From NCBI GenBank assembly GCA_965178525.1, contig CBCXVS010000037.1, positions 1-35,102 on the forward strand: DNA of 35,102 nucleotides, given 5' to 3'. This DNA is from CBCXVS01 sp965178525. GTDB taxonomy: Bacteria; Tectomicrobia; Entotheonellia; Entotheonellales; Entotheonellaceae. How positions within the stretch are numbered: position 1 is the first letter of the stretch; every line of letters begins with the position of its first letter. The notes beneath the pieces were generated by a model. That model made no database searches and was not told the origin of the DNA. It saw only the letters and a program-made list of their open reading frames with translations. A program made the position numbers and the translations under genes. Positions 15,067 through 23,308 of the stretch are shown here, piece after piece.

Positions 15067-16533
15067 TCAATCTAGCCTTGTCAACATAGAAACTTCACAC
15101 CGGCCTTGGAGATTAGCGACCCCGTGATGCAGCAATTGTATAGGGGCTCCATTCCGACGCCAGCCAATAGTAAAAGTCCCAACAGAGGGGAGATGGCAAA
15201 GTCGGACGAGTTTCGGGTACAGATCATGATGCGTATACTGCCCGCGCAACTCGTAATCCTTCTGCCTGATCATCGTCAATCCCACCTCAAACGTATATTC
15301 GCCTATGGCAAGCTCAAGGGCAATATCCTGTCGGAACTGGATTCGATCCCCCTGAAACACGTTCTGTGGGACACGAGTATCATACTCTAGGGTACTATTG
15401 CCATGAACAATCACCCCTGTATCATTTTGGAGTACAACGCCTCCCATTGGCACCTCAATGTCCTGGAGTACTGTGAACTCATAGAAAAAACTGGCCGTCT
15501 CTCCTTGCTGAAAAACCCGGCAGGGCTGACCGGCGCTATTACACACGGCCACGCCTAGACAGCGCGCCCAGCCATTGGACACTTGTGCCACACGAGAAAG
15601 ATCAAGGAAGACATCGGGAGCGGGCCAATGAAGGACCGGGGTCGCAATCGGGGCGCAGACGGATCCATTGGCCTGCTGGGGTTGCCCAGGCTGCAGTGCC
15701 AAGGCGGCGAGCTTGTCTTCCTGTTCTATAAGATAGAAGCGCTTGACCGCCTCAGAAGCGGTCCCTTGAAAAAGAGCATCTCCAGCGTGAAGAAGCAGTC
15801 CCCACTGACAGAATTGCTCTACCTCTGTCATCGCATGAGAGACGAGTATAATGGCAACCCCTTTGGCACGCAATTCCTCCAACCGCTGATAGCACTTTTG
15901 CCGGAAGAAAATGTCCCCGACCGTGAGAACCTCATCAATCAACAGCACATCAGGATCGATCGCCGTACTCACTGCAAAAGCCAACCGCATGCACATACCG
16001 CTCGAATACGTCTTCACCGGCTGGTCAATAAATTCACCAATGTCAGCAAACGAGGCGATCTCCTCAAATCGGTCTTCCATCTCTGAACGCGAGATTCCCA
16101 GGATGGCTCCGTTCATGAACACATTTTCGCGTCCGCTGAACTCTGGGTTAAAGCTGCTGCCCAGTTCCAGAAGTGCCGCCACACGTCCCTGTACCTGGAT
16201 CTCTCCGAGAGTTGGACGTAGGACCCCAGCAAGGATTTGTAAGAGCGTACTTTTACCCGAGCCGTTGCGGCCAATAATGCCGATTGCCTGGCCACGCTGG
16301 ACGGTAAATGAGACATCTCCCAGCGCCCAGAAATCCCGCCCATACTCCCAACCAAACCGCCCCAAAAGTTGATGCTTTAGGCGGTCTTGTGGCTGGTCAT
16401 AGAGACGGTACATCTTACTGACGTTGCATGCGGAAACAACAATATCGTCAGATCGCGCCACCACTCCTTGGTTCGGATCCATCAGAGCAGGCGCCCCAGC
16501 CGGGACAAGCGGGACTTGGTGCTGGACTACCAT
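15067..16533 (-). CDS. Polysaccharide ABC exporter ATPase, Wzt type
   Basis: This 488-residue cytoplasmic ATPase powers export of O-antigen or similar polysaccharide with a membrane partner (Wzm). The N-terminal ABC domain has Walker A GIIGRNGSGKST, the signature region TYSSGMCMRLAFA, Walker B PDVLLIDEVL and the switch histidine in LVSHAM. FWALGDVSFTVQRG and ELGSSFNPEFSGREN are characteristic of the Wzt/TagH group. A separate C-terminal domain of about 190 residues (SVGTFTIGW near the end) is a Wzt_C-type carbohydrate-recognition domain that reads the glycan terminus. GGGG lies 4 bases before the chosen ATG. The permease gene wzm, normally adjacent, is not in the window; the group II intron lies directly upstream and may have separated them. 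Confidence 0.92.
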   Translation of the reverse strand: MVVQHQVPLVPAGAPALMDPNQGVVARSDDIVVSACNVSKMYRLYDQPQDRLKHQLLGRFGWEYGRDFWALGDVSFTVQRGQAIGIIGRNGSGKSTLLQILAGVLRPTLGEIQVQGRVAALLELGSSFNPEFSGRENVFMNGAILGISRSEMEDRFEEIASFADIGEFIDQPVKTYSSGMCMRLAFAVSTAIDPDVLLIDEVLTVGDIFFRQKCYQRLEELRAKGVAIILVSHAMTEVEQFCQWGLLLHAGDALFQGTASEAVKRFYLIEQEDKLAALALQPGQPQQANGSVCAPIATPVLHWPAPDVFLDLSRVAQVSNGWARCLGVAVCNSAGQPCRVFQQGETASFFYEFTVLQDIEVPMGGVVLQNDTGVIVHGNSTLEYDTRVPQNVFQGDRIQFRQDIALELAIGEYTFEVGLTMIRQKDYELRGQYTHHDLYPKLVRLCHLPSVGTFTIGWRRNGAPIQLLHHGVANLQGRCEVSMLTRLD

Positions 16534-16550
16534 CTTTCCCCTACAAGACC

Positions 16551-16744
16551 TCAGCAATTCCGAGGCTCGTCTTCATGAACGTATAGGAAATTCAAACCCA
16601 GTTTTGGCGCCTCGCTGCGAGTAGCGCCTTCCGGGAGCCGACGTCCAAACGCTCCGGGCAGCTGCAAGCACAACGGTGAATAGCGCTGGCTGAGGAAGGC
16701 GTCGGGGCCTCTAAAGCGACTCACGAACCATGCCAGGAAGCCCG
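16551..16744 (-). other. Open frame between intron and wzt-like gene
   Basis: The minus-strand frame entering from the intron's 3' end runs through FLAWFVSRFRGPDAFLSQRY to a stop just before the Wzt gene. It may be the C-terminal exon of a gene split by the intron. I do not recognise it, and no matching upstream exon was identified on the other side of the intron. Confidence 0.3.
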
Positions 16745-16784
16745 CCGGGTAGCCAGGGGCTGTTGCCAGCTCCCGGCCCCCCCA

Positions 16785-16819
16785 GAACCACACGTGAGAC
16801 TTGTCGCCTCATGCGGCTC
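16785..16819 (-). ncRNA. Group II intron domain V
   Basis: The minus strand reads GAGCCGCATGAGGCGACAAG, then TCTCACGTGTGGTTC. This folds into the standard short hairpin with an AGC-type catalytic start, a two-base bulge and a tetraloop-like GACA. The stop codon of the reverse transcriptase overlaps its first bases. Confidence 0.85.
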
Positions 16820-18488
16820 AAGCCTCAGCTGCTTCATATCCATGTCGTTGGTGGTACGCATGATGACACCACCGATGTACAAGCATGCGATGGTTCAGTG
16901 GGTGATCTCCACCCGCTTTCCGCGGCCTGATGTGATGATCATCCACCGGATCGCCTTCATAAAAAGCTACTTTGCAGAGACCACAGCTATTCTGTTGCCT
17001 CTTCAGGAGCTCTCGACGTTGCTTCTGGATGGTCATTCTCGCGTGGCGACGTTTTTCATGTTCTTCCCAGTACGCCTTCAGGTCGGGATTCATCGGTGAC
17101 GCTTTGCCCGTGACCTTCGTAAACCGGGTGATCGGTGTATCCTGATGCCACAGGAGCTGAGCATTTCCCTCGGAGAATACCGCTTGGCGGTTGCCCACTT
17201 GACGATAATATCTCTTTAGGACCCATTCGACTGGCTTGTTGGGGTGACGCCGTTTGGCCCATCGCCAAAGCAGCCAGTACACCGATTGATCCACTTTCGA
17301 GAAGGTGTGTTTAGCGGCGCTGAACCGGTAATAATTCGCCCATCCCCGTATCTTCGAGTTGAGGTCTCGTATCACCTGTCCAGTGGGACTTTGCCGATGT
17401 TGCCTCAGGTAAGATTTCAGGTCTCGAAGATATCCGATCACCTTGTCCTTCTGAGGCCAGGTCAGCAGCTTGTCCTTAAACCGCCTGATCTCGAACCCCA
17501 GGAAGTGAAACCCGTCGGTGACGGGCGCCATGCGGGTTTTGACTTCATTGAGTTGTAGCCCCCGTTGAGCAAGAAACGCCTTGATCTTGGGGAGTACATA
17601 GTGGTCGAGGACCTCCCGTGTCGGTGCGCTTAGCACAGGATCATCCGCTGCGCGGATGAGACTGATTTTGTAGTTCAGGCCCCGTCGGCTACTGGGTTTG
17701 AGAGGCTTCCCGCTGGCCGTTTCGGCCCCGAAAAGTCGTTCCAACCCATCCAGCGCAATATGGGCCAGAAGCGGCGAAATGACGCCGCCTTGAGGCGTGC
17801 CAGATGTCGTATCCGTGTAGTGGCCGAGTGCTACAACACCGGCCTTCAGCCAGCGTCTGATTGGCGTGGTGAAAACCGGGAGTCGAGCCAAGAACGCCTT
17901 GTGGCCGATATTGTCAAAACACCCGGTGATGTCGGCATCCAAGATCCATGGACTGCTGTCCTTACGGTTCAGCGGCGTATGGATCGCGGTGATGGCGTCC
18001 ATCGTGCGCCGTCCTGGTCGAAACCCATAGGAGTTCGCCTCAAAACGACTTTCCCATTCGGGTTCCAGGGCCAATTTGACCAGTGCTTGCATGCACCGAT
18101 CTTTCACGGTTGGAATACCCAAGGGCCGCTTTTGACCGTTGGATTTCGGGATATAGACCCGTCGCACCGGTTTTGGGCGATATCCCTTGAAGCCGAGTCC
18201 ATCCTTGAGCAGCTCCCATCGGGCTTCAGGGGTGTCGCACACCACGCCGTCGACACCGGGAGTATGCTTGCCGCCATTTTCTTGGGTTACCTGACGGATC
18301 GCCTTGAGTTTGGCGGACATGGAGCGAACGAGAAGCTTTTGGAGAGTTTTCACCTTTGCGGCTTGACCGTCCGCAGCAGCCCGATAGAGACGGCCTGGCA
18401 GTCGGCGTACAGTCGCTTCCACGGCGCTCCAGTTGATCTGGGACCAGTGGGTGAGCTCCTGTCCATGGGTCGGTTCAATGATGAGCAT
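16818..18488 (-). CDS. Group II intron reverse transcriptase/maturase with HNH domain
   Basis: The 556-residue protein carries out intron splicing and retrohoming. Recognisable reverse transcriptase blocks are VRRVYIPKSNGQKRPLGIPT, NSYGFRPGRRTMDAI, ILDADITGCFDNI (first catalytic Asp) and GTPQGGVISPLLAHIALDGL. The active-site block, usually YADDF, reads LIRAADDPVLSA, so both aspartates remain but the tyrosine is alanine and the phenylalanine is proline. A maturase X domain follows (DLNSKIRGWANYYR). The C-terminus is an HNH endonuclease with CGLC, DDHHIRPRKAGGDHPLNH and CHH. The frame is intact, but the altered active site may weaken DNA synthesis. Its stop lies in domain V, as usual for these elements. 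Confidence 0.92.
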   Translation of the reverse strand: MLIIEPTHGQELTHWSQINWSAVEATVRRLPGRLYRAAADGQAAKVKTLQKLLVRSMSAKLKAIRQVTQENGGKHTPGVDGVVCDTPEARWELLKDGLGFKGYRPKPVRRVYIPKSNGQKRPLGIPTVKDRCMQALVKLALEPEWESRFEANSYGFRPGRRTMDAITAIHTPLNRKDSSPWILDADITGCFDNIGHKAFLARLPVFTTPIRRWLKAGVVALGHYTDTTSGTPQGGVISPLLAHIALDGLERLFGAETASGKPLKPSSRRGLNYKISLIRAADDPVLSAPTREVLDHYVLPKIKAFLAQRGLQLNEVKTRMAPVTDGFHFLGFEIRRFKDKLLTWPQKDKVIGYLRDLKSYLRQHRQSPTGQVIRDLNSKIRGWANYYRFSAAKHTFSKVDQSVYWLLWRWAKRRHPNKPVEWVLKRYYRQVGNRQAVFSEGNAQLLWHQDTPITRFTKVTGKASPMNPDLKAYWEEHEKRRHARMTIQKQRRELLKRQQNSCGLCKVAFYEGDPVDDHHIRPRKAGGDHPLNHRMLVHRWCHHAYHQRHGYEAAEA

Positions 18489-18983
18489 TGTCTAACGTCC
18501 CCAACGGTTCTGCCGTTGCCTGGCGTTCTCAGTCGGTGAGACCCTGCCGGAAGTCGGCGCCCTTTCAGGTTGGGTCAAAGTCTGAAACCCTATCCGTCTC
18601 CATTACAGAGTCGGCATTCGCTTGTTCCGGCGTTCCTCTACCCCCTCAGCCATCCCCCTTCCTTGCGGTTGGGATACCACCTATAGGTGGGGCCAGTGGG
18701 GCTTACCCAGTTGACAGAAGAAGAGATACGGATGGGTTAGGGTGGAGCCTGTGACCCGGTGGGAATGATGGAGCATCGTCTGGTCTAGGACGGTGACAAG
18801 ACCCGACCCCCTTACCTTTTTGGTCCCTGCCTATCAGCCTCTTTAGCAGGAGGCCCTTCACGAGTCTTTATGCGGGCTCTTCACCTTGCGTTCACCCTTC
18901 TCATCCTCCCCTAGTCCGAAGTTCCCCTGGCAGAATAGGCGGAGGGTTAAGTAGATCAACAGGTTGGCCCAATTCAAAAGTCC

Positions 18984-18999
18984 ATTTACATAGGAACAA
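18984..18999 (+). repeat. Third short copy of the 95-bp repeat's left edge
   Basis: ATTTACATAGGAACAA differs by one base from bases 4-19 and by two from 19088-19103. All three are in the same orientation, and this one lies about 100 bases before the second full copy. It may be a terminal or binding motif of an element. Confidence 0.45.
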
Positions 19000-19084
19000 T
19001 CCAACCTCCTGAAACGACATGGCTTATGGTCATACGTTTGCAGACGATGTCAAGCCCATGGGGCAGAATAGGAGCGAAAATTTT

Positions 19085-19179
19085 GCGATTTACATGGGAC
19101 CAAAGGTCGATTCGTTTCAGGCTTTTGAGTTTTTATTTCAACAAGTTGTCGCCGAATCACGGGAGGAACTTCGGCCTAG
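19085..19179 (+). repeat. 95-bp dispersed direct repeat, copy 2
   Basis: This nearly matches bases 1-95. It lies within a 60-codon open frame starting at 19019 that reads through the repeat (RSENFAIYMGPKVDSF and onward), so the repeat may derive from the start of a real gene. Similarity ends after CTAG, as in the first copy. Confidence 0.8.
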
Positions 19180-19196
19180 TCATTCATCAAGTTTAA

Positions 19197-19269
19197 TTTG
19201 ATGGATCGCGTCCCTCACATCTGGTTCCCCCCTTTGCGAAAGGGGAAAGCGGAAGATACATCCATCAAA
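19197..19269. repeat. Nested palindrome, REP/MITE-like
   Basis: An outer perfect inverted repeat (TTTGATGGAT at 19197-19206 and ATCCATCAAA at 19260-19269) encloses an inner perfect hairpin, CCCCTTT-GCG-AAAGGGG at 19229-19245. There is no T tract, so a terminator is less likely than a small repeated palindromic element. Confidence 0.6.
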
Positions 19270-19364
19270 TAAAATCTGAAGCTGTGCCAGACTCTAATTA
19301 AGAATTCTGACCCCTCTGATTGCACTCCTGACCCATTTGGTTCTAACTTATATCATCAATGTTC

Positions 19365-19619
19365 TTAAATATATATATTGGCATGTAGGGAAAAGCCATG
19401 TACACTGGTAGCTCGCGTATCGGTAAAAGTTGGGCTTTCACCTTCGTAACCAAAGCCCGGCCTAATGCGGCGTACCTGATGTCCAGCTCGCTCACCAAAG
19501 GCAATATGTTGCTGTACTGAGGTTGCGAGCGTACGAGCTAACTCGGGCTCGTCATCGTTGGGGGCAGAGACCTTGACAAAATGAGGCTTGAAGCCTTGGG
19601 CGGTGCGATCGAGGTTCAC
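19365..19619 (-). pseudogene. IS91-type (Y2) transposase fragment
   Basis: The 84-codon frame contains QQHIAFGERAGHQVRRIRPG followed by ATSVHGFSLHANIYI. That matches the part of IS91/ISCR-type 'putative transposases' just before their LHANV-x-V-x-x-x-D-R-x-x-LE-x-L-CRY motif. The frame stops right after LHANIYI, and no N-terminal part is nearby, so only an internal fragment remains. The sequence beyond the stop no longer reads as this family. Confidence 0.55.
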
Positions 19620-19659
19620 TCCCTCTAAGAATTGGCTGGGCGAATGAGGGTCAAACGTT

Positions 19660-19953
19660 ATGCGTTTTCAGGATCTCGTGATCGGCATGTTGATCGTTTT
19701 CCTTCTAACGCCAGGGGTCGTGTTTGGGCAAGCCCTCGGCCATATCATCACGGCAGTCGCACAGGGCAGCCCGATGCCTGAGGAATCCGAAAGGTCCCTG
19801 AGGAATGGGGATTTTTTCATCACCGCCATAAGAGGAGCTCGCACTGTTGGTGACGGCATAAATGAACAAACGACCTGGACGTTTGATTTCAGGTCAGATC
19901 CCAATACGCCGTCTTTCCCGAATGGCCTTAAGTTAAGCCAACTCCTTTCTTGA
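19660..19953 (+). CDS. Secreted protein, C-terminally truncated by an IS4-like element
   Basis: The frame begins with a signal peptide (DLVIGMLIVFLLTPGVVFG, probable cleavage after VFG-QA). After about 60 residues it reads TTWTFDFRSDPNTPSFP. Its last ten or so residues and its stop are encoded by the inverted repeat of the IS4-like element that begins at 19921, so the natural C-terminus is missing. The WTFDFRSDPNTPSFP style resembles exported bacterial proteins with a beta-rich domain. I cannot name the family with certainty. The gene starts 40 bases after the IS91-type fragment and is divergent from it. Confidence 0.55.
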   Translation: MRFQDLVIGMLIVFLLTPGVVFGQALGHIITAVAQGSPMPEESERSLRNGDFFITAIRGARTVGDGINEQTTWTFDFRSDPNTPSFPNGLKLSQLLS

Positions 19954-20069
19954 TGAAGCAGTTACGCCGATTGCCTGAGACCGACTCTCCTCTNNNNNNN
20001 NNNTTAAGTCAAGCCAACTCCTTTCTTGATGAAGCAGTTACGCCGATTGCCTGAGACCGACTCTCCTCT
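19928..20069 (+). repeat. 66-bp direct repeat on both sides of the 10-N gap
   Basis: Bases 19928-19993 and 20004-20069 are the same except for one base (TTAAGT then T or C). The N run lies exactly between them. This is the pattern left when a scaffolder places two overlapping contig ends side by side. Confidence 0.9.
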
Positions 20070-20095
20070 CATGATGAGGGCCTTCATTCCCCCCA

Positions 20096-21486
20096 CTGAC
20101 AGGAGAAGCGCTCCGGATATCCCGTATCACCCCCCGGCTGCAACGCCTCCAGGCCGACTGCGCCGCCCACCTCCCATCCGAGGCCATTCCGGCGGCGTGT
20201 GAGGCGGTCGGCTATACCGAGTGGCGCGACCGCCTCCTCCATCCGGTCGTCACCGTCCAGGCCTCTCTGGGGCAACTTCTCCCTGGCCATGCCGCCTGCC
20301 GTCATCTCCCGCACTGAACGGGTGGCTACTCCAGTGCCTCGGCCTCCTGCCCGGCTCCTACCCAGCTGCCTGGAGGCGTGCTGGACCACCTCTGCGAACG
20401 CGTCGGCCAGTCGGCCCGGCCACGGCCTTGGAGGACGGGCGCTGGCATGGCCATCGCGTTTTCTTCGTCGAGGCCTCCGGGGGCGCCAGGCCCGATACCC
20501 CGGTGTGGCAAGACGAGGTCGGCCCGCCCGGCGAACAACCGCCCGGCGGTGGCTTTCCCGTGGCCCGGCTGCTGGCGCTTTTCCATGCGGGCAGGGGCCT
20601 GCTCCCCCCCCTAGCGGCGTCTGCTTTGAACCCCCACGAGTTGTCCCCAGTCCAACCGATGCATCCGGCCATGGAACCAGGTGAGGTGCTGGTGACGGAG
20701 CGGGGCCTATCGTCCGATGCCCAGATGGCCTTGCTCAGACTGGCCGGTTTGCCCGCCCTCATGCGAGTCGGTGCCCGACAGATGGTCGCTTTCACCCCGT
20801 CTCGGCCCTTGGTGATCCCCGCTACCCGACCGACCCCTCAGAGCCAAGGTCTACCCCGCTCGCGGTGGATCATGGCCCATGGCCAGCAGGACCAACGGGT
20901 GGAAGGGTTCCAGCCCAAGACCTGGCCGGCTGGGCTCGATCCCCCAACCTTGGCAGCGTTCCCTGCATCGCTTTTCCTGCCAGAGTTGCGGCATCAGGTG
21001 ATCCAGCCCGGCTTGCGCTCGCGAGTGCTCACGTTGGTCACGACCTGAGTGGATGCGCCATGCTCTTCAAAAGATGATCTGGCCGAACCCTCCTTCAAAC
21101 GCTGGGAAGCAGCAACGCGTCTGAGACCACTCAAAACTGCGATGCAGATGGATGCACGGCCCGGCAAAACCGTGGTGGGAGTACGGCAAGAACGGACCGT
21201 TTTCCTTCTGCTCTACAACCTGGTCCGACGGGTCATTGTCCAATCGGCCAAGCATCAACCGGCGGATGTTGAACGGATCAGCGTTATCGATGCTCTGCGG
21301 GGGTGCAGTGAACCCGACAGTGGGGGGCCCTGAGAGGAATTATTCGTCCACCTCTCTCGTCCGAACCGGGTCGAACCCCGCGTCCAAAAGCGACGACCCC
21401 AGACCGCTCCCCTCATGACAAAACCCCCTCATGTGTTGCGTCAACCGTTGATACGACATGCAGTTAGAGCTTCACTTAAGGCCATT
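20096..21486 (+). pseudogene. IS4-family transposase pseudogene
   Basis: Three frames must be joined to recover the family sequence. The first part reads LTGEALRISRITPRLQRLQ up to GHAACRHLPH and a stop near 20318. The second has WHGHRVFFVEASGGARPDTP, GEVLVTERGLSSDAQMALLR and VLTLVTT, then a stop at 21046. After that stop the same frame continues with FKRWEAATRLRPLKTAMQMD and LLLYNLVRRVI. The third part ends RPNRVEPRVQKRRPQTAPLM. Where active relatives have VDGSG, ADRG and RW-x-x-E, this copy has VEASG, TERG and RWEAAT, so all three acidic catalytic positions look altered in addition to the frame breaks. It is clearly inactive. Confidence 0.85.
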
Positions 21487-21541
21487 CCGGTCATCCTGAA
21501 TATGGATCCAGCTCGAAGTTGATCATCACTCCATAATTTAA

Positions 21542-21793
21542 TCAAATCTTCTTGTACCAAAACGGATACCAGTAGTAGTGCTCCGTATCCTGTCGATCTT
21601 GTTCAGGCGGAAGATCGACACGTTGCCGTGCATGACTATGAGGCCGATATCGTGTTACTTCAGCGTGCTCATCCAACGCCGATTCACAGAAGGCGCACTT
21701 GTGATGAAAAAACTCATAAAGCGCGTCCCGGAATGATGGAATTCGACCGGGAGTTTTTTGACCAGGTGGTTGTCTCCCGTGTCGCTCTTCTAG
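21542..21793 (-). pseudogene. HNH endonuclease fragment (TIGR02646/PtuB-like)
   Basis: Reading out of the IS5-type element, the minus strand stays open for 83 codons: FRDALYEFFHHKCAFCESAL, later VTRYRPHSHARQRV, then HYYWYPFWYKKI. HNH proteins of the TIGR02646 group, including Septu PtuB, carry KCAYCE, then EH-x-RPK, then YYWLAYDW in the same order and spacing. Here EH has become TR, and the end after YYW is abnormal, so it is decayed. Its N-terminal part is missing at the IS boundary. Confidence 0.55.
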
Positions 21794-22729
21794 GCTTAGA
21801 AGCCGTTCTAAAATTATTCAGCCAACCGTTTCAGTAAGATACGAATCATACTGAGCTGAATCATGGCCTCGCTGTGAGAGGTCAGAACCTCATCATCCCG
21901 AGCCTTGCGACGGGCATTGCAAATCCAAGAAAAAGTCCGCTCCACTTTCCCGCGATGCTTGATCACCTCAACACCCTTGCCCGTGCGCTCCACCACTTCC
22001 AGGTCAATCTTGTGTGTCTGCTTCAACTCCCGCACCCCGTCCTCAAGCCACTGCGCCTCATACCCGCCATCAACCCAGATCTTGCGCAGACGCTTGACAC
22101 CCGTTGAAAAAGACCTCTTCAATAAGGCCACCAACCCATGCCGATCATCCATCCGGGCCGACGGCACCACCACGGCCACGATCAAACCGCGTGTGTCCAC
22201 GAGCCTATGGCGCTTGCGGCCTTTGACTTTCTGGTTGCCATCAAAGCCAACGTCATCACCTGGGGTCATCACCTGGATGCGCTGACTCTCGGCACCGCTC
22301 GCCGAGGGATCCGGCAGACGCCCTTGCATGCGGCGTTCCATCTGCCGCAGCTGCTCCATCAGCATGGCCCTTACACCCGACTGAGACCAGCGCCGGAAAT
22401 ACCCATAGATCGTAGCACCCTTGCCCAAGTCATTGGGCATCATCTGCCACTGGCTGCCGGTTTTGTGGATATCGAACATCCCATTGAGGACCCGCCGCAG
22501 GTCCATGGGCGGACCTCCGGGAGCGCCCGGTCGCCATGTCGGCTTGGGCAGCAGGGGCTGAAGAAAATCCCATTGCTCATCGGTCACAGGTGTTGGATCG
22601 TCACCTAGGGCGCTCATCGTGCCAACTCCCCACTTGGAGGTTGATCTTCAGGAGGAGTGTGACGGCTTGAGCGCCTCTTCTCAAGTCTCAGTATTGATTT
22701 CGGTTAGAATTTTAAAACGGCCTCTAAGC
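21794..22729 (-). mobile_element. IS5-family insertion sequence (936 bp)
   Basis: The ends match as inverted repeats over 22 bases with two differences: GCTTAGAAGCCGTTCTAAAA at the left, and GCTTAGAGGCCGTTTTAAAA reading in from the right, each followed by TT. The element holds one full-length transposase gene. No clear target duplication flanks it, and the two sides carry unrelated gene fragments, which suggests a deletion beside the element after insertion. Confidence 0.85.
21814..22617 (-). CDS. IS5-family transposase (single frame)
   Basis: This 267-residue DDE transposase begins with the DUF4096-type N-terminus (PVTDEQWDFLQPLLPKP, GMFDIHKTGSQWQMMPND). It has the central block GFDGNQKVKGRKRHRLVDTR, the second catalytic Asp in KIWVDGGYEA and the Glu in GKVERTFSWICNARR. 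The first catalytic position, normally the Asp of a DSQSV motif, reads AESQRI, so it appears to be glutamate. The frame is unbroken and of normal length. Activity is uncertain because of that change. Confidence 0.92.
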   Translation of the reverse strand: MSALGDDPTPVTDEQWDFLQPLLPKPTWRPGAPGGPPMDLRRVLNGMFDIHKTGSQWQMMPNDLGKGATIYGYFRRWSQSGVRAMLMEQLRQMERRMQGRLPDPSASGAESQRIQVMTPGDDVGFDGNQKVKGRKRHRLVDTRGLIVAVVVPSARMDDRHGLVALLKRSFSTGVKRLRKIWVDGGYEAQWLEDGVRELKQTHKIDLEVVERTGKGVEVIKHRGKVERTFSWICNARRKARDDEVLTSHSEAMIQLSMIRILLKRLAE

Positions 22730-22730
22730 G

Positions 22731-22874
22731 GTTCTCATCACGTAGAGTTTGCTCCAAAGAGTCCTGATCATCCATGTTACGATTGTTGGCGAGAAGCACC
22801 ATCCCATGCGCTTGAGCAAAACGCCAGACGTCTCGGGCTGAGAGATCGTTGTGCACTTCACTAGCCTCCCCTCC
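22731..22874 (-). pseudogene. PIN-like (DUF5615-type) toxin fragment
   Basis: A minus-strand frame of 48 codons, closed upstream by a stop and downstream by the IS, reads EVHNDLSARDVWRFAQAHGM, then VLLANNRNMDDQDSLEQTLR. DUF5615/PIN-like ribonuclease folds have the same order: a D-x-D-x-W/V helix, then G-x-x-LL-T-x-N-R-x. The start and C-terminus are missing, so it is a remnant, possibly of a toxin-antitoxin locus. Confidence 0.5.
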
Positions 22875-23308
22875 TCATTGAACAACTCTGACCCAATGCA
22901 TGGCGAGAGTGTCGTAACGGACAGGAATTTTAAAGCACTTTTTCGAGCGGTCCGAGCGTATCCTGAGAGCGGGTGTGGGCCGATCGCGTCACCTCACGGG
23001 TGCGCTCCGGAAGCCGCAACAGAGCCTCAGCCAGGGATTGGAGGCCGCCAAGGCCGCGGGCACGGGAGCTATATGGAGGCGTCAGTCTTCGTTTGCTTGA
23101 CATGCTCGTTTCTGCTCCTGTGTGAGGCGCCTACAGTGCGGATTTTACAATGGACGCAGAAGAAAAAGTACGTTAAAAATTTGGCGCCATTCACGTTCTA
23201 AGTACTGAGGCAAATAGGTAGGGGCCCCGGGGCGATCAGCGCCTGGACATCATGAAAACAGGAGCCACGCAGGATGCCAAGGGACGCGAAGGGAAAGGGA
23301 GAGGAGCC
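22875..23308. other. Gene-free stretch between remnants and the macro-domain gene
   Basis: I see no recognisable gene. A plus-strand frame of 116 codons (22851-23201) has irregular composition and no motif. The stretch should hold the promoter for the macro-domain gene and may contain more eroded sequence. Confidence 0.35.

Larger units (their letters stand above)
16745..18895 (-). mobile_element. Group II intron with RT-maturase-HNH protein (ends approximate)
   Basis: A retroelement of about 2.1 kb encodes a reverse transcriptase and has a clear domain V at its 3' side. After domain V the sequence GGGGGGGCCGGGAGC with GGCTACCCGG forms the domain VI stem and the usual CUACCC ending, which puts the 3' boundary near 16745. 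The 5' end is not certain. No perfect GUGYG was found; a GTGAACG near 18895, followed by a structured 400-base leader, is the best guess. Confidence 0.75.
19921..21486 (+). mobile_element. Decayed IS4-like element containing the assembly gap
   Basis: The left end AATGGCCTTAAGTTAAGC (19921-19938) and the right end read inward, AATGGCCTTAAGTGAAGC (21486-21469), form an inverted repeat with one mismatch in 18. A CCG triplet flanks both ends. Inside lies a broken IS4-family transposase. Ten N bases and a 66-bp duplication near the left end are probably a failed contig overlap. Without them the element would be about 1,490 bp, a normal size for IS4 relatives. Confidence 0.75.

Noticed and set aside
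18497..18990. Protein-coding genes upstream of the intron reverse transcriptase
   Set aside because: Short frames here show no motif. The stretch is better explained as the structured 5' RNA part of the group II intron.
21628..21837. 69-codon plus-strand frame beside the IS5-type element
   Set aside because: It is opposite the HNH fragment, whose CAFCE and YYW motifs explain the region better.
22851..23201. 116-codon hypothetical gene
   Set aside because: No ribosome site, no motif and irregular composition; the region lies next to eroded gene fragments.
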